A stretch of 64,000 nucleotides of DNA from Limnohabitans sp. T6-5 (GTDB lineage: Bacteria > Pseudomonadota > Gammaproteobacteria > Burkholderiales > Burkholderiaceae_C). The stretch is from assembly GCF_003063315.1 (NCBI RefSeq), contig NZ_NERV01000002.1, positions 1,178,001 through 1,242,000 on the forward strand, in the 5' to 3' direction. This document shows, piece after piece, positions 16,600-25,178 of the stretch (positions are counted from its first letter, which is position 1; each line of letters begins with the position of its first letter). A program made the translations under genes and the position numbers. The notes beneath the pieces were generated by a model. It had not been told where the DNA came from. It ran no database searches and saw only the letters and a list, made by a program, of their open reading frames with translations.

Positions 16600-16918
16600 G
16601 TCGGACTCTGCGAGTACCGACCTACATGAGGGGTCACGGGTTTTCGTAGGTCGGTGGTCGAAGACCCCGACGTTGACTTGAATGGGCGCAATCGCATGAA
16701 TGGGCGCCATCGGTGAACGGCCATGTCGGACTCTGCGAGTACCGACCTGCAAGAGGGGTCACGGTTATTCGCAGGTCGGTGGGCGAAGACCCCGACGTTG
16801 ACTTGAATGGGCGCAATCGCATGAATGAGCGCCATCGGTGAACGGCCCTGTCGGACTCTGCGAGTACCGACCTACGGGATAGCCGAATATGTTGTAGGTC
16901 GGCGGCTTCAGCCCCGAC
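16600..16918. repeat. Tandem BIME-like array, three copies with 125-bp period
   Basis: Three inverted REP pairs at 16600-16672, 16725-16796 and 16850-16918, with starts exactly 125 bases apart. Each pair has an inverted REP with inner stem ACTC/GAGT, a spacer of about 20 bases, and a direct REP. The direct REP is of the GGTC/GACC type in copy 1, a mutated form of it in copy 2, and GGCT/AGCC in copy 3. The linkers between pairs are almost identical. This fills the 374-base gap between the ABC ATPase and lipoprotein genes. Protein-like frames here are artefacts of the repeats. Confidence 0.9.
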
Positions 16919-16965
16919 ATGCGGCTGTTGTGAAGCCAACATGTCGAAGCTGCGATCAATGCCTT

Positions 16966-18720
16966 TCAGGGCATGGCGACACTCAAATTCAGGAATTTGC
17001 CTGTGCTGTCACTTCCCGTACCGGCCGTCACTGTCAGCCCCATGTCTTTGATGGGCATCTGTACAGCAGCCGAGATGGGTTTCGGGGTTGTGGCTCCAGC
17101 GGGTGTATAGCTACCCGCAGCGCGGTAACGCAAACCGTCGCGAGGCTGGTTGTAGCTCAAGGTGTCCTCACGGCCATCGGCTGCGCCATCTACGGTATCG
17201 CGAACACGTGTGGCCGAGTTCGAACCCACCGACTTGACGGTGACCTGCGAAGCGCTGAATGAGCTGACCAAGGTTAACGAGCTTGAGACAGACGCCTGGA
17301 TGTCCCATATCTTGGCCACGTCATTGACCTTCGGCAATGTCAAAGTTCTTTTTTTGGTGGCGATGAGCATGCCCGGACCCGCGCTACCTGAATTTGAACC
17401 CGTGCTGACCATCATCAATTCACCACTGGCATTGCGATACCCAAACAGTCGATTGCCTGTTTTCGCGTCGCTTTGATTCACCATATCAAAGCCACCTTTG
17501 CTGTTGGCGACCAAGGCCTTGGGACTCTTATTAGCATCAACCGCAACGCATGTGTCACTGGCTTGAGTTGTGCCACTGCAATTTTGGAAATTTGTCAGGT
17601 TGCCATTGGCATCCAAGGTGAAGGTGATTTGCTTGTTGATCCAGTTGTTGACTTCTTTTTGATACTGCAATGCATTCCAAGTCCCAGCAAGATCGGCTAG
17701 AGGAATGGTTTGCGCTGGGAAACCAATGGCCAAACCAGCCTCGGAGTTCACCGAGCCAGGATCTCGCATCACAAAGACCCCCGAAGCGGCAACAGCTCCT
17801 TGCATTTTTTTGCCATTGCTGTTGGCGGGTGTTAACTCATATTTGCAGGGCTGCGCGGCATCAAACGCCACTGCATTCGACTGACTGCTTTCATCACTGT
17901 CATTCCAAGCGGCAACCACTTCCTGTTTGTCCCATTGGGTACTGGCGGTGACACCATAACTTCCAGCCAAGGTGATGATCCTGTAAGGCACATTGCGCAC
18001 GGCAGGACAATTGTCAACCGGCAATTTGGCCAAATTCAATGAAGCCGCTGCCCCTCCTCCTGCGACCACCACTTTCTTGGTCAAAGCCTTGAGGGCGTCC
18101 TTCGGGGTTGCTTCAGGGCTGTCTTGTTGCGCCAGGGACAACAGTTTGTCGAGGATCTTGTCTGTGGCATCACCACCTTCGCCGTTGACGGCGGCTTTGA
18201 ATTCAACTTTGAGCGGGTCGAAATCGATGGTCAGCACATCCTTGAAACTCGCCTTGATGGCCGTGACGGCTTCTGCTACTTTGCTGCTGGTCAGCTTGCC
18301 TTGTGCAGCGCTGTCAAAACTATTGAAAATATCTTCGGTTTTTTCTGAACCCATCACTTGGGCCAACACATATTCTGTCAGCGGCGTTACGTTGGCTGTG
18401 GACGTGCCTGCGCCTGTCCCTTCAGCCAAGGAATGCAGTGTATTGGTGCCATCGGTGGCTTCAATCACGCAAGGCAAACTCGCGCCAGTGATGGTGACGG
18501 AGTAAGCGCCCTTGGAATCGGCCGTGGTGCTTTTATCACCTGTGGCGCACTTGACCTTGATGGTTGCATTGGCCATGGCCGCACCGGTAGCGGCTGTTCC
18601 GCTCAAGGTCACGTCACCGGTTGTTTTTTCGGGCGTTGTAGTTGGGCTACCGCCCCCACAAGCGGCCAGCGCCGCAACACTCACAGCCAACATGGTCGAT
18701 TTCAAAATTTGATGACTCAC
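16966..18720 (-). CDS. Large putative outer-membrane lipoprotein of unknown function
   Basis: A 584-residue protein with a clear lipobox (LAVSVAALAAC, lipid cysteine C21), followed by a glycine/threonine-rich linker and a carboxypeptidase-regulatory-like (Ig-like) segment (TGAAMANATIKVKC and onward). The rest is not a family I recognise; it resembles large lipoproteins common in Comamonadaceae. The start is a GTG at 18720 with GGAG eight bases upstream. The roughly 200 bases upstream are strikingly AT-rich compared with the surroundings and should contain its promoter. It converges on the REP array at 16600-16918. Confidence 0.7.
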   Translation of the reverse strand: MSHQILKSTMLAVSVAALAACGGGSPTTTPEKTTGDVTLSGTAATGAAMANATIKVKCATGDKSTTADSKGAYSVTITGASLPCVIEATDGTNTLHSLAEGTGAGTSTANVTPLTEYVLAQVMGSEKTEDIFNSFDSAAQGKLTSSKVAEAVTAIKASFKDVLTIDFDPLKVEFKAAVNGEGGDATDKILDKLLSLAQQDSPEATPKDALKALTKKVVVAGGGAAASLNLAKLPVDNCPAVRNVPYRIITLAGSYGVTASTQWDKQEVVAAWNDSDESSQSNAVAFDAAQPCKYELTPANSNGKKMQGAVAASGVFVMRDPGSVNSEAGLAIGFPAQTIPLADLAGTWNALQYQKEVNNWINKQITFTLDANGNLTNFQNCSGTTQASDTCVAVDANKSPKALVANSKGGFDMVNQSDAKTGNRLFGYRNASGELMMVSTGSNSGSAGPGMLIATKKRTLTLPKVNDVAKIWDIQASVSSSLTLVSSFSASQVTVKSVGSNSATRVRDTVDGAADGREDTLSYNQPRDGLRYRAAGSYTPAGATTPKPISAAVQMPIKDMGLTVTAGTGSDSTGKFLNLSVAMP

Positions 18721-18915
18721 AGCAACATCTCCAATTTAAAAAGAGCTAATTTTTAACACAAAGTTAAATTTTTTAGTACTTTTAAATTAAATATTTATGC
18801 ATCCGTCAAAGACACTGTTGAATGAAGCCCGAGACAATGCAACACGTCATCTGCGTGACGCCCCAAGCACCTCGAAACAGGTAGCCTTTGCCGTTCACAC
18901 ATCAGGAGACCTCAC

Positions 18916-19563
18916 ATGCTCACACTCTGCGGCTTTGCGGCCAGCAATTACTACAACAAAGTCAAATTCGCCTTGCTCGAAAAAGACGTGCCATTTGAGG
19001 AAGAACTGGCTTGGGTCGGGAAAACCGATGCAGCTGCCAGCCCGCTGGGCAAAGTGCCTTACATCAAGACGCCCGGTGGCTCACTGTGCGAGTCTGGTGT
19101 GATCATGGAATACATCGAGCAGCAGTACCCTCAGAACCCGCTGCTGCCCGCAGACCCCTTGGCGGCTGCCAAAGTGCGCGAGCTGGTGACTTTTCTGGAA
19201 CTGCACCTTGAACTGGTCGCCCGCAACCTTTATCCGCAGGCGTTTTTCGGCGGAAAAATCAGCGACAGCACGAAAGAAAAAGTCGGTGCTCAGCTGGAAA
19301 AGAACGTGGCTGCCTTTGCCCAGCTGGCCAAGTTTTCGCCATTTGTGGCGGGCGATCAGCTGACCCTGGCAGACTGCGCGGCAGTGGTCCACCTGCCGCT
19401 GGTATCTGGCGCAACCAAGCTGGTGTATGGCCGCGACTTCTTGGCAGAGCTGCCGGTGCGCGACTACATCAAACGCATGAACGAACGGCCCACCATGCAG
19501 CAAGTCAATGCCGACCGCAAAGCCAACACCGAGTTGATGTTGTCCCGGATGAAGGCAGCCTGA
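18916..19563 (+). CDS. Glutathione S-transferase family protein
   Basis: A 215-residue cytosolic GST. The N-terminal thioredoxin-like domain (about 1-78) contains the early SNYYNKVKFAL segment, the cis-proline region KVPYIKT and the glutathione-contact ESGVIMEYI. A helical C-terminal domain carries the N-capping motif LTLADCAAVVHL. An AGGAG sequence (TCAGGAGACCTCAC) lies just before the ATG. It stands alone between an AT-rich region and a REP pair. The substrate cannot be deduced. Confidence 0.9.
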   Translation: MLTLCGFAASNYYNKVKFALLEKDVPFEEELAWVGKTDAAASPLGKVPYIKTPGGSLCESGVIMEYIEQQYPQNPLLPADPLAAAKVRELVTFLELHLELVARNLYPQAFFGGKISDSTKEKVGAQLEKNVAAFAQLAKFSPFVAGDQLTLADCAAVVHLPLVSGATKLVYGRDFLAELPVRDYIKRMNERPTMQQVNADRKANTELMLSRMKAA

Positions 19564-19590
19564 AGCGAGCGCACTCGCTTTGCCCGACAG

Positions 19591-19701
19591 GTCGGGGCTG
19601 AAGCCACCGACCTGCACCTACCCCTCAGGTCGGTTCTTTCTGGTCAGACGTCGGTCGACTCCGACACAGGCGCCATGTCGGGGCTGAAGCCACCGACCTA
19701 C
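19591..19701. repeat. Two REP elements downstream of the GST gene
   Basis: Inverted-orientation REPs of the GGCT/AGCC type at 19591-19615 and 19677-19701 have the same polarity, separated by a degenerate stretch with further GTCGG fragments. They lie between the GST and DksA-like genes. Confidence 0.85.
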
Positions 19702-19782
19702 AACCCCCCGCAGGTCGTACAGGCTGTCAGCTTCTTGATGCACATCAACATCACGCGTGCCGCTCAGGTTCAGGATGAAAAC

Positions 19783-20142
19783 ATGACCTCATCCAACACA
19801 CTCCACCGCGAACGCCTTGTGCAGGCGCGCGATCAACTTCTGCAACGCATGGCGCAAGAGCGCGGCGGCTTGGTGTCGCGTGTCGACATGGCGGCCGAAC
19901 ACGATGTGCGCGATTTTGAAAATCGGGCACAAGCCATCTCCGAACGCGATGACGAGTTCGCCATGAACGAGCACGAAACAGCCGAGCTGGGGGCTTTTGA
20001 AGAAGCCCTGGAGCGCCTGAATGCGGGTCTGTACGGCAAATGCAAAGACTGCGGCGTGCAGATTCCCGAAGCCCGTTTGGCCGCCTACCCTGCCGCATTG
20101 CGTTGCATTGGGTGTCAGGCCGCACTTGAAAACCCCCATTGA
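19783..20142 (+). CDS. DksA/TraR-family zinc-finger protein
   Basis: A 119-residue protein with a coiled-coil N-terminal half and a C-terminal DksA-type zinc finger with four cysteines (GKCKDCGVQIPEARL, then LRCIGCQ). It is shorter than DksA (about 150 residues) and closer to TraR/YbiI-like forms. Such proteins bind the secondary channel of RNA polymerase or serve other stress roles. The ATG at 19783, with AGGA shortly upstream, fits better than in-frame upstream ATGs because translation from those would begin in the repeat region. It is followed 20 bases later by a small hypothetical gene, probably co-transcribed. Confidence 0.88.
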   Translation: MTSSNTLHRERLVQARDQLLQRMAQERGGLVSRVDMAAEHDVRDFENRAQAISERDDEFAMNEHETAELGAFEEALERLNAGLYGKCKDCGVQIPEARLAAYPAALRCIGCQAALENPH

Positions 20143-20162
20143 TTGGTTGAAGAAAGCCCCCC

Positions 20163-20537
20163 ATGAGCACATTTCACTCAGTGGTCTGGATGGACCACAG
20201 CGAAGCCCACGTTGTCATGTTTGACCGTGAACATGTTGAGGCGCAACGCATCAAATCGCGCAGCCACCACAAACACGAAGGCAAGGCCAGTGACTCAGGG
20301 GCGTTTTACCAGGACATCGCCAAGGCATTGAAGGGTGTCCACGAAGTGTTGCTGACCGGTCCGGGCCTGGCTCGGCAGGACTTTCATGCCTGGTGTAACG
20401 CTCAGCAACCGGCCACGGGACAATGCATCGTGGACAGCATCGCCACAGACCACCCCAGCGATGCGCAACTGGCGGCCTTGGCGCGCCAATATTTCAAGAA
20501 ATTTGACGCCATGGCATTGCCCCCCGGCAAGATTTGA
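20163..20537 (+). CDS. Conserved small protein, eRF1-domain-like (unassigned)
   Basis: A 124-residue soluble protein starting FHSVVWMDHSEAHVVMFD, followed by a histidine-rich stretch (SRSHHKHEGK) and an EVLLTGPGLARQDF segment. It resembles proteins annotated elsewhere as translational machinery protein and related in fold to domain 3 of archaeal release factor eRF1. I recognise the pattern, but no function is established. It follows the DksA-like gene closely on the same strand, consistent with a stress-response pair. Confidence 0.6.
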   Translation: MSTFHSVVWMDHSEAHVVMFDREHVEAQRIKSRSHHKHEGKASDSGAFYQDIAKALKGVHEVLLTGPGLARQDFHAWCNAQQPATGQCIVDSIATDHPSDAQLAALARQYFKKFDAMALPPGKI

Positions 20538-20565
20538 CACGTCACGTGCTGCTATGCTTTGACGC

Positions 20566-20979
20566 ATGCGCAGCCTGTTTCATTTTGCTTTTCACGTCAC
20601 CAACCTCGACGAGGCGCGCCGCTTTTATGGCGGCCTGCTGGGTTGCAAGGAGGGACGTTCGACCGCCACCTGGGTGGACTTTGATTTTTTCTCGCATCAG
20701 ATCTCTTTGCATCTGGGCGAGCCCTTCAAGACCAGCCTCACCGGGCATGTGGGTGAGCATTTGGTGCCCATGCCACATTTCGGACTGATCTTGCAAAAGG
20801 ACGATTGGCAAGCATTGGCTGATCGTTTGCAGGCCGCCAAGATGAACTTTGTCATTGAACCGCACTTGCGCTTTGCCGGGCAACCGGGTGAGCAGTGGAC
20901 CATGTTTTTCATGGACCCTTTCGGCAACCCCATCGAGGTCAAAGGCTTTTCCAGCCTGGACACGGTTTACGCGAGCTGA
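20566..20979 (+). CDS. VOC-superfamily (glyoxalase/dioxygenase-fold) protein
   Basis: A 137-residue protein of the vicinal oxygen chelate fold: paired betaalphabetabetabeta modules starting LFHFAFHVTNLDEARRFYG, with the late DPFGNPIEVKGF block that supplies the metal-ligand glutamate. The histidine of FAFHV and glutamate of IEVK are candidate ligands. Single-module VOC proteins act as dimers; reaction unknown. It starts 28 bases after the preceding gene and lies seven bases before the MarC gene. Confidence 0.82.
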   Translation: MRSLFHFAFHVTNLDEARRFYGGLLGCKEGRSTATWVDFDFFSHQISLHLGEPFKTSLTGHVGEHLVPMPHFGLILQKDDWQALADRLQAAKMNFVIEPHLRFAGQPGEQWTMFFMDPFGNPIEVKGFSSLDTVYAS

Positions 20980-20985
20980 CCGACC

Positions 20986-21585
20986 ATGGAACACACCTTT
21001 GCCTCGGCCACCATTTTGTTGCTGCTGATCACCGACCCACTGGGCAACATCCCGATATTTGTGAACGCCTTGCAGGCCGTGCCGCCCGAGCGCCGTGCCC
21101 GTGTGATCGTGCGCGAGGTGCTGATCGCTTTTGGCCTCTTGCTGGCTTTCATGTTTGTGGGCCAATCGTTTTTGCAGGCCATGAGCCTGTCGGATGTGTC
21201 TTTGCAAATCGGCGGCGCGCTTGTGCTGTTCCTGATTGCACTGCGCATGATTTTTCCGCCGCCTGCGCAAGACACCCCAGTGCAAATGGCCGAACCCCTG
21301 ATCGTGCCGCTGGCCATTCCGGCGCTGGCAGGGCCTTCGGCCTTGGCCACGGTGCTGCTTCTGGTGAGTCAAGCACCTGATCGGCGCCTGGAGTGGGTGG
21401 CCGCGCTGAGCGTGACCATGCTGGTGTGCGCCGGGGTCTTGCTGCTGGCCGAGCGTCTGCAGCGCCTGGTGGGCCTGCGTGTGGTGAGCGCGTTTGAACG
21501 GCTCATGGGCCTGATCCTGGTGTCAATTTCGGTGGAGATGCTGATCCGGGGCCTGAAATCCTTGGCCCAATCCTGGCCCCATTGA
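20986..21585 (+). CDS. MarC-family integral membrane protein
   Basis: A 199-residue inner-membrane protein with about six hydrophobic helices and the MarC pattern (LLLITDPLGNIPIFV at residues 10-24; PLAIPALAGPSALATVLLL near the middle). MarC proteins were once linked to multiple-antibiotic resistance, but that link has been withdrawn and their function remains unknown. It ends just before the large tandem REP array. Confidence 0.88.
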   Translation: MEHTFASATILLLLITDPLGNIPIFVNALQAVPPERRARVIVREVLIAFGLLLAFMFVGQSFLQAMSLSDVSLQIGGALVLFLIALRMIFPPPAQDTPVQMAEPLIVPLAIPALAGPSALATVLLLVSQAPDRRLEWVAALSVTMLVCAGVLLLAERLQRLVGLRVVSAFERLMGLILVSISVEMLIRGLKSLAQSWPH

Positions 21586-21639
21586 CACAGGCTCTGCAAC
21601 TGCAGCGCCCTCGCAAGTCGCTTCAAGAAGGGGCCGACA

Positions 21640-22672
21640 AGCACATGTACAAGCACCGCCCCAAGTATCGGGCGCCACCGCCTCAGCACACCATGTCGGG
21701 GTCTTCGGCCACCGATCTACGAGGGGAGATGCTGCTCTTGCAGGTCGGCACTCGCAGAGTCCGACAAGTGCCTGTACAAGCACCGCCGCAAGCATCGGGC
21801 GCCATCGCCTCAGCACACCCATGTCGGGGTCTTCGGCCACCGATCTACGAGGGGAGATGCTGCTCTTGTTGGTCGGCACTCGCAGAGTCCGACAAGTGCC
21901 TGTACAAGCACCGCCGCGAGCATCGGGCGCCATCGCCTCAGCACACCATGTCGGGGTCTTCGACCACCGACCTACGAGGGGAGATGCTGCTCTTGTAGGT
22001 CGGCACTCGCAGAGTCCGACAAGTGCCTGTACAAGCACCGCCGCGAGCATAGGGCGCCATCGCCTCAGCACACCATGTCGGGGTCTTCGACCACCGACCT
22101 ACGAGGGGAGATGCTGCTTTTGTAGGTCGGCACTCGCAGAGTCCGACAAGTGCCTGTACAAGCACCGCCGCAAGCATCGGGCGCCACCGCCTCAGCACAC
22201 CATGTCGGGGTCTTCGACCACCGACCTACGAGGGGAGATGCTGCTTTTGTAGGTCGGCACTCGCAGAGTCCGACAGGTGCCTGTACAAGCACCGCCGCGA
22301 GCATAGGGCGCCATCGCCTCAGCACACCATGTCGGGGTCTTCGACCACCGACCTACGAGGGGAGATGCTGCTTTTGTAGGTCGGCACTCGCAGAGTCCGA
22401 CAAGTGCCTGTACAAGCACCGCCGCAAGCATCGGGCGCCACCGCCTCAGCACACCATGTCGGGGTCTTCGACCACCGACCTACGAGGGGAGATGCTGCTT
22501 TTGTAGGTCGGCACTCGCAGAGTCCGACAGGTGCCTGTACAAGCACCGCCGCAAGCATCGGGCGCCACCGCCTCAGCACACCATGTCGGGGTCTTCGACC
22601 ACCGACCTACGAGGGGAGATGCTGCTTTTGTAGGTTGGCACTCGCAGAGTCCGACAGGTGCCTGTGCATGCT
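21640..22672. repeat. Tandem BIME-like array, eight copies with 127-bp period
   Basis: Eight near-identical units are marked by ATGTCGGGGTCTTC at 21693, 21821, 21948, 22075, 22202, 22329, 22456 and 22583 (spacing 128, then 127 throughout). Every unit holds an inverted GGTC-type REP, a 20-base spacer and a direct ACTC-type REP, then a linker of about 55 bases. Linkers of two types (CCGCAAGCATCGGGCGCCACC and CCGCGAGCATAGGGCGCCATC endings) alternate in the middle of the array, giving a 254-bp higher-order repeat. The array fills the gap between marC and mrdA, ending five bases short of the mrdA stop. Frames of 86-240 residues within it are repeat artefacts. Confidence 0.92.
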
Positions 22673-22677
22673 CAGCC

Positions 22678-24654
22678 TCAGTTGGCCAGCTTGGTGCTCA
22701 GCAAAGGTACGTCTTGCTTGGTGCGGGGCGTGCCGATGGGGCGGCTGGATTGGCCTTTTTGGGTCGCGGCCATGTCGTCTTCGCTGGGGTAGATGCCTTC
22801 GAGCCAATAGTCAAACACCCGGCGGGCAATGGGCGCGGCAGACACCGCCCCGAAACCTGCGTTTTCCACTACCACCGCCAGTGCAATCTTGGGCGCATCG
22901 GCAGGCGCATAAGCCATGTACAGCGCATGGTCGCGCTGGTGTTCCGCCAATTTGGCAGCGTTGTATTTGTCTTTTTGGCCAATCGTTACCGCCTGCGCCG
23001 TGCCGGTTTTGCCCGCACTTTGGTAGGGCGCACCCGCAAACACCTGGGCCGAGGTGCCCGAAGTCACCACGCCCACCAGGCCGTTGCGAACCACGGCGAT
23101 GTGGTCCGGGTTGTAGCCCAGGTTAACGGGGGCTGTATCGGCCACCGATGACTGGGCGTGCGTCAAGGCATCTTGTGTGGCGCTGACCACGCGGGGCGTG
23201 AATTTGAGACCGCCACTGGCCACCGTGGCCGTGGCAGAGGCCAGTTGCAGCATGGTGAAGGCGTTGTAGCCTTGGCCGATGCCCAGCGAGATGGTTTCAC
23301 CCGCGTACCATTTTTGTTGCTCGGGCTTTTTGTAGTAGTTGCGCTTCCAGTCGGTGCTGGGCAGCACGCCGCGCACCTCACCCGGCAAGTCGATGCCGGT
23401 GATCTGGCCAAAGCCCAAGGGCTTCATGAAATCATGGATGGTGTCCACCCCCATGTCATTGGCCAGCGAATAAAAGTACACGTTGCTGGACAAGGTGATG
23501 GCACGCACCATGTCCACCCCGCCCAGGCCTGTGTCGCCGTGGCTTCGGAAGGTGTGCCCACCAAACGTCCACGATCCGGCATCGTTGATGATGGTGCTGG
23601 CGCTGCGTTTGCCAGTGGTCAAGGCCCCGAGCGCCATGAAGGGTTTGTAGGTTGAGCCTGGCGGATACGTGCCACGCAGCGCCCGATTGAGCAGTGGTTT
23701 GTCCAGCGACTCATTGAGCGTTTGCCAACTCTCAACATCGATGCCTTCGACAAACAAGTTCGGATCAAACGTGGGCTTGCTGACAAAAGCCAGAATTTCG
23801 CCGGTGTTGGGGTCCAGGGCCACCAAGGCGCCGCGACGTGTGCCAAACAGGTCTTCCACCATTTTTTGCAAATGGATGTCGATGGACAGCACCACGTTCT
23901 GGCCGGGCGTGGCTGGACGGCTGGACAGGCTGCGTGTGGCTCGGCCCCCGGCCGAAGTCTCGACCTGGTTCACCCCAGTGATGCCGTGCAGTTCCCGCTC
24001 GTAACGCTGCTCCACGCCGAGCTTGCCGATGTATTCGGTGCCCCGGTAATTGCCTGCATCGTCGTCTTCTTCAATGCGTTCTTTTTCGCGGGCATTGATG
24101 CGGCCGATGTAACCGATCACATGGCTGGCCAGCTCGCCGAATGGGTATTGCCGGAACAGGCGCGCCTTGATCTCCACCCCCGGAAAGCGAAAGCGCTGGG
24201 CACTGAAGCGTGCCACTTCTTCGTCGGTCAATCGCGTGCGGATCGGCAAGGAATCGAAACTGCGGGAGTCTTCACGCAGACGCTTGAAGCGGCGGCGATC
24301 TTTGAGCTGGATGTCGACCAGCTCGCTCAGTTCATTGATGGTCGCCTCCAGGTCCACGACTTTCGAGGGCGTGATCTCCAGCGTATAGGCCGAATAATTG
24401 CTGGCCAGCACCACGCCATTGCGGTCCAGGATCGTGCCCCGGGGCGGCACCGTGGGCACCACCGATGTGCGGTTGTTTTCGGCTTGCTCCAGCAGGTCCT
24501 CATGCCGCACGATTTGCAGATACGACAACCGGATGGCCAGCAAAGCAAAACAGAACAGGACAAACAACTGGGTAACCACCACCCGGCGGCGAAACTTCTG
24601 GATTTCTGCTTGGGTATCACGCAGTTCAGCGAGCGAAGGCAGGCTCAGCGACAT
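22678..24654 (-). CDS. mrdA: Penicillin-binding protein 2 (peptidoglycan transpeptidase)
   Basis: A 658-residue class B PBP of the elongasome. One N-terminal membrane helix (VTQLFVLFCFALLAIRLSYL), a dimerisation/pedestal domain, then the transpeptidase with active-site serine in SxxK (PGSTYKPF), the SxN motif (SSN in ITLSSNVYFY) and KTG (SAGKTGTAQ). The ATG at 24654 is chosen because the membrane anchor follows; 52 codons upstream belong to the mreD region. It lies two bases after the mreD stop, the standard mreBCD-mrdA order. The usual next gene rodA is missing; a REP array follows instead. Confidence 0.96.
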   Translation of the reverse strand: MSLSLPSLAELRDTQAEIQKFRRRVVVTQLFVLFCFALLAIRLSYLQIVRHEDLLEQAENNRTSVVPTVPPRGTILDRNGVVLASNYSAYTLEITPSKVVDLEATINELSELVDIQLKDRRRFKRLREDSRSFDSLPIRTRLTDEEVARFSAQRFRFPGVEIKARLFRQYPFGELASHVIGYIGRINAREKERIEEDDDAGNYRGTEYIGKLGVEQRYERELHGITGVNQVETSAGGRATRSLSSRPATPGQNVVLSIDIHLQKMVEDLFGTRRGALVALDPNTGEILAFVSKPTFDPNLFVEGIDVESWQTLNESLDKPLLNRALRGTYPPGSTYKPFMALGALTTGKRSASTIINDAGSWTFGGHTFRSHGDTGLGGVDMVRAITLSSNVYFYSLANDMGVDTIHDFMKPLGFGQITGIDLPGEVRGVLPSTDWKRNYYKKPEQQKWYAGETISLGIGQGYNAFTMLQLASATATVASGGLKFTPRVVSATQDALTHAQSSVADTAPVNLGYNPDHIAVVRNGLVGVVTSGTSAQVFAGAPYQSAGKTGTAQAVTIGQKDKYNAAKLAEHQRDHALYMAYAPADAPKIALAVVVENAGFGAVSAAPIARRVFDYWLEGIYPSEDDMAATQKGQSSRPIGTPRTKQDVPLLSTKLAN

Positions 24655-24656
24655 GG

Positions 24657-25178
24657 TCAAAGCGGACGGATGTTGTCGGGGGCAAAGGCACGCCGTTGAG
24701 GCGCCAGCAGCAAGGTGCCCACCAGGGGCCACAGCGCAGCCTGCATGAGCGGCGCAAACAATTGGCTCCAGTGCGGCCAGGCATCTTGCACCACCAGGCG
24801 CGTGACCCATTCGACCAAGGCGGCGATCACAAACAGGGGCACGATTTGCAGCGCCTGTTCACCCAGCGAAAACCACAGCAAACGACGCTGGATCGCCATG
24901 GCCATGCTGCTGAGCACCACGTAAGACAAGGCGTTTTGGCCCAGCAAGGCGGTTTCGTGCACATCCAGCGCCAGCCCCAGCAAAAATGCCAGCACCAGGC
25001 CCACACGCCGAGGCTGGTGCACGTTCCAGAACACCAACACAATGGCCAGCACATCGGGCAACCAGCGAAAACCGCTCAAGCCCAGCAGCATGTTCAGCAG
25101 CAGCGCCAACACCAGCGTGAAGGCGATGAAGCGGGGGTTGGCCGGCAGCAACAGCGGACGACCTGCGGGCATGATCAT
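24657..25178 (-). CDS. mreD: Rod shape-determining membrane protein MreD
   Basis: A 173-residue inner-membrane protein with about five helices (FIAFTLVLALLLNMLLGL; VGLVLAFLLGLALDVHETALLG, which includes the family's GLALD signature). It starts at ATG 25178, overlapping the mreC stop by four bases; an in-frame ATG two codons later is the only near alternative. MreD connects MreC and the PBP2/RodA complex. Gene order mreB-mreC-mreD-mrdA supports the call. Confidence 0.93.
   Translation of the reverse strand: MIMPAGRPLLLPANPRFIAFTLVLALLLNMLLGLSGFRWLPDVLAIVLVFWNVHQPRRVGLVLAFLLGLALDVHETALLGQNALSYVVLSSMAMAIQRRLLWFSLGEQALQIVPLFVIAALVEWVTRLVVQDAWPHWSQLFAPLMQAALWPLVGTLLLAPQRRAFAPDNIRPL

Noticed and set aside
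21640-22672. The regular 127-bp repeats look like a CRISPR array, or like genes for 86-240 residue repeat proteins.
   Set aside because: The whole unit, linker included, is repeated, so there are no unique spacers, and no cas genes are near. The frames carry the repeat on either strand and have no ribosome-binding sites; they are translated REPs.
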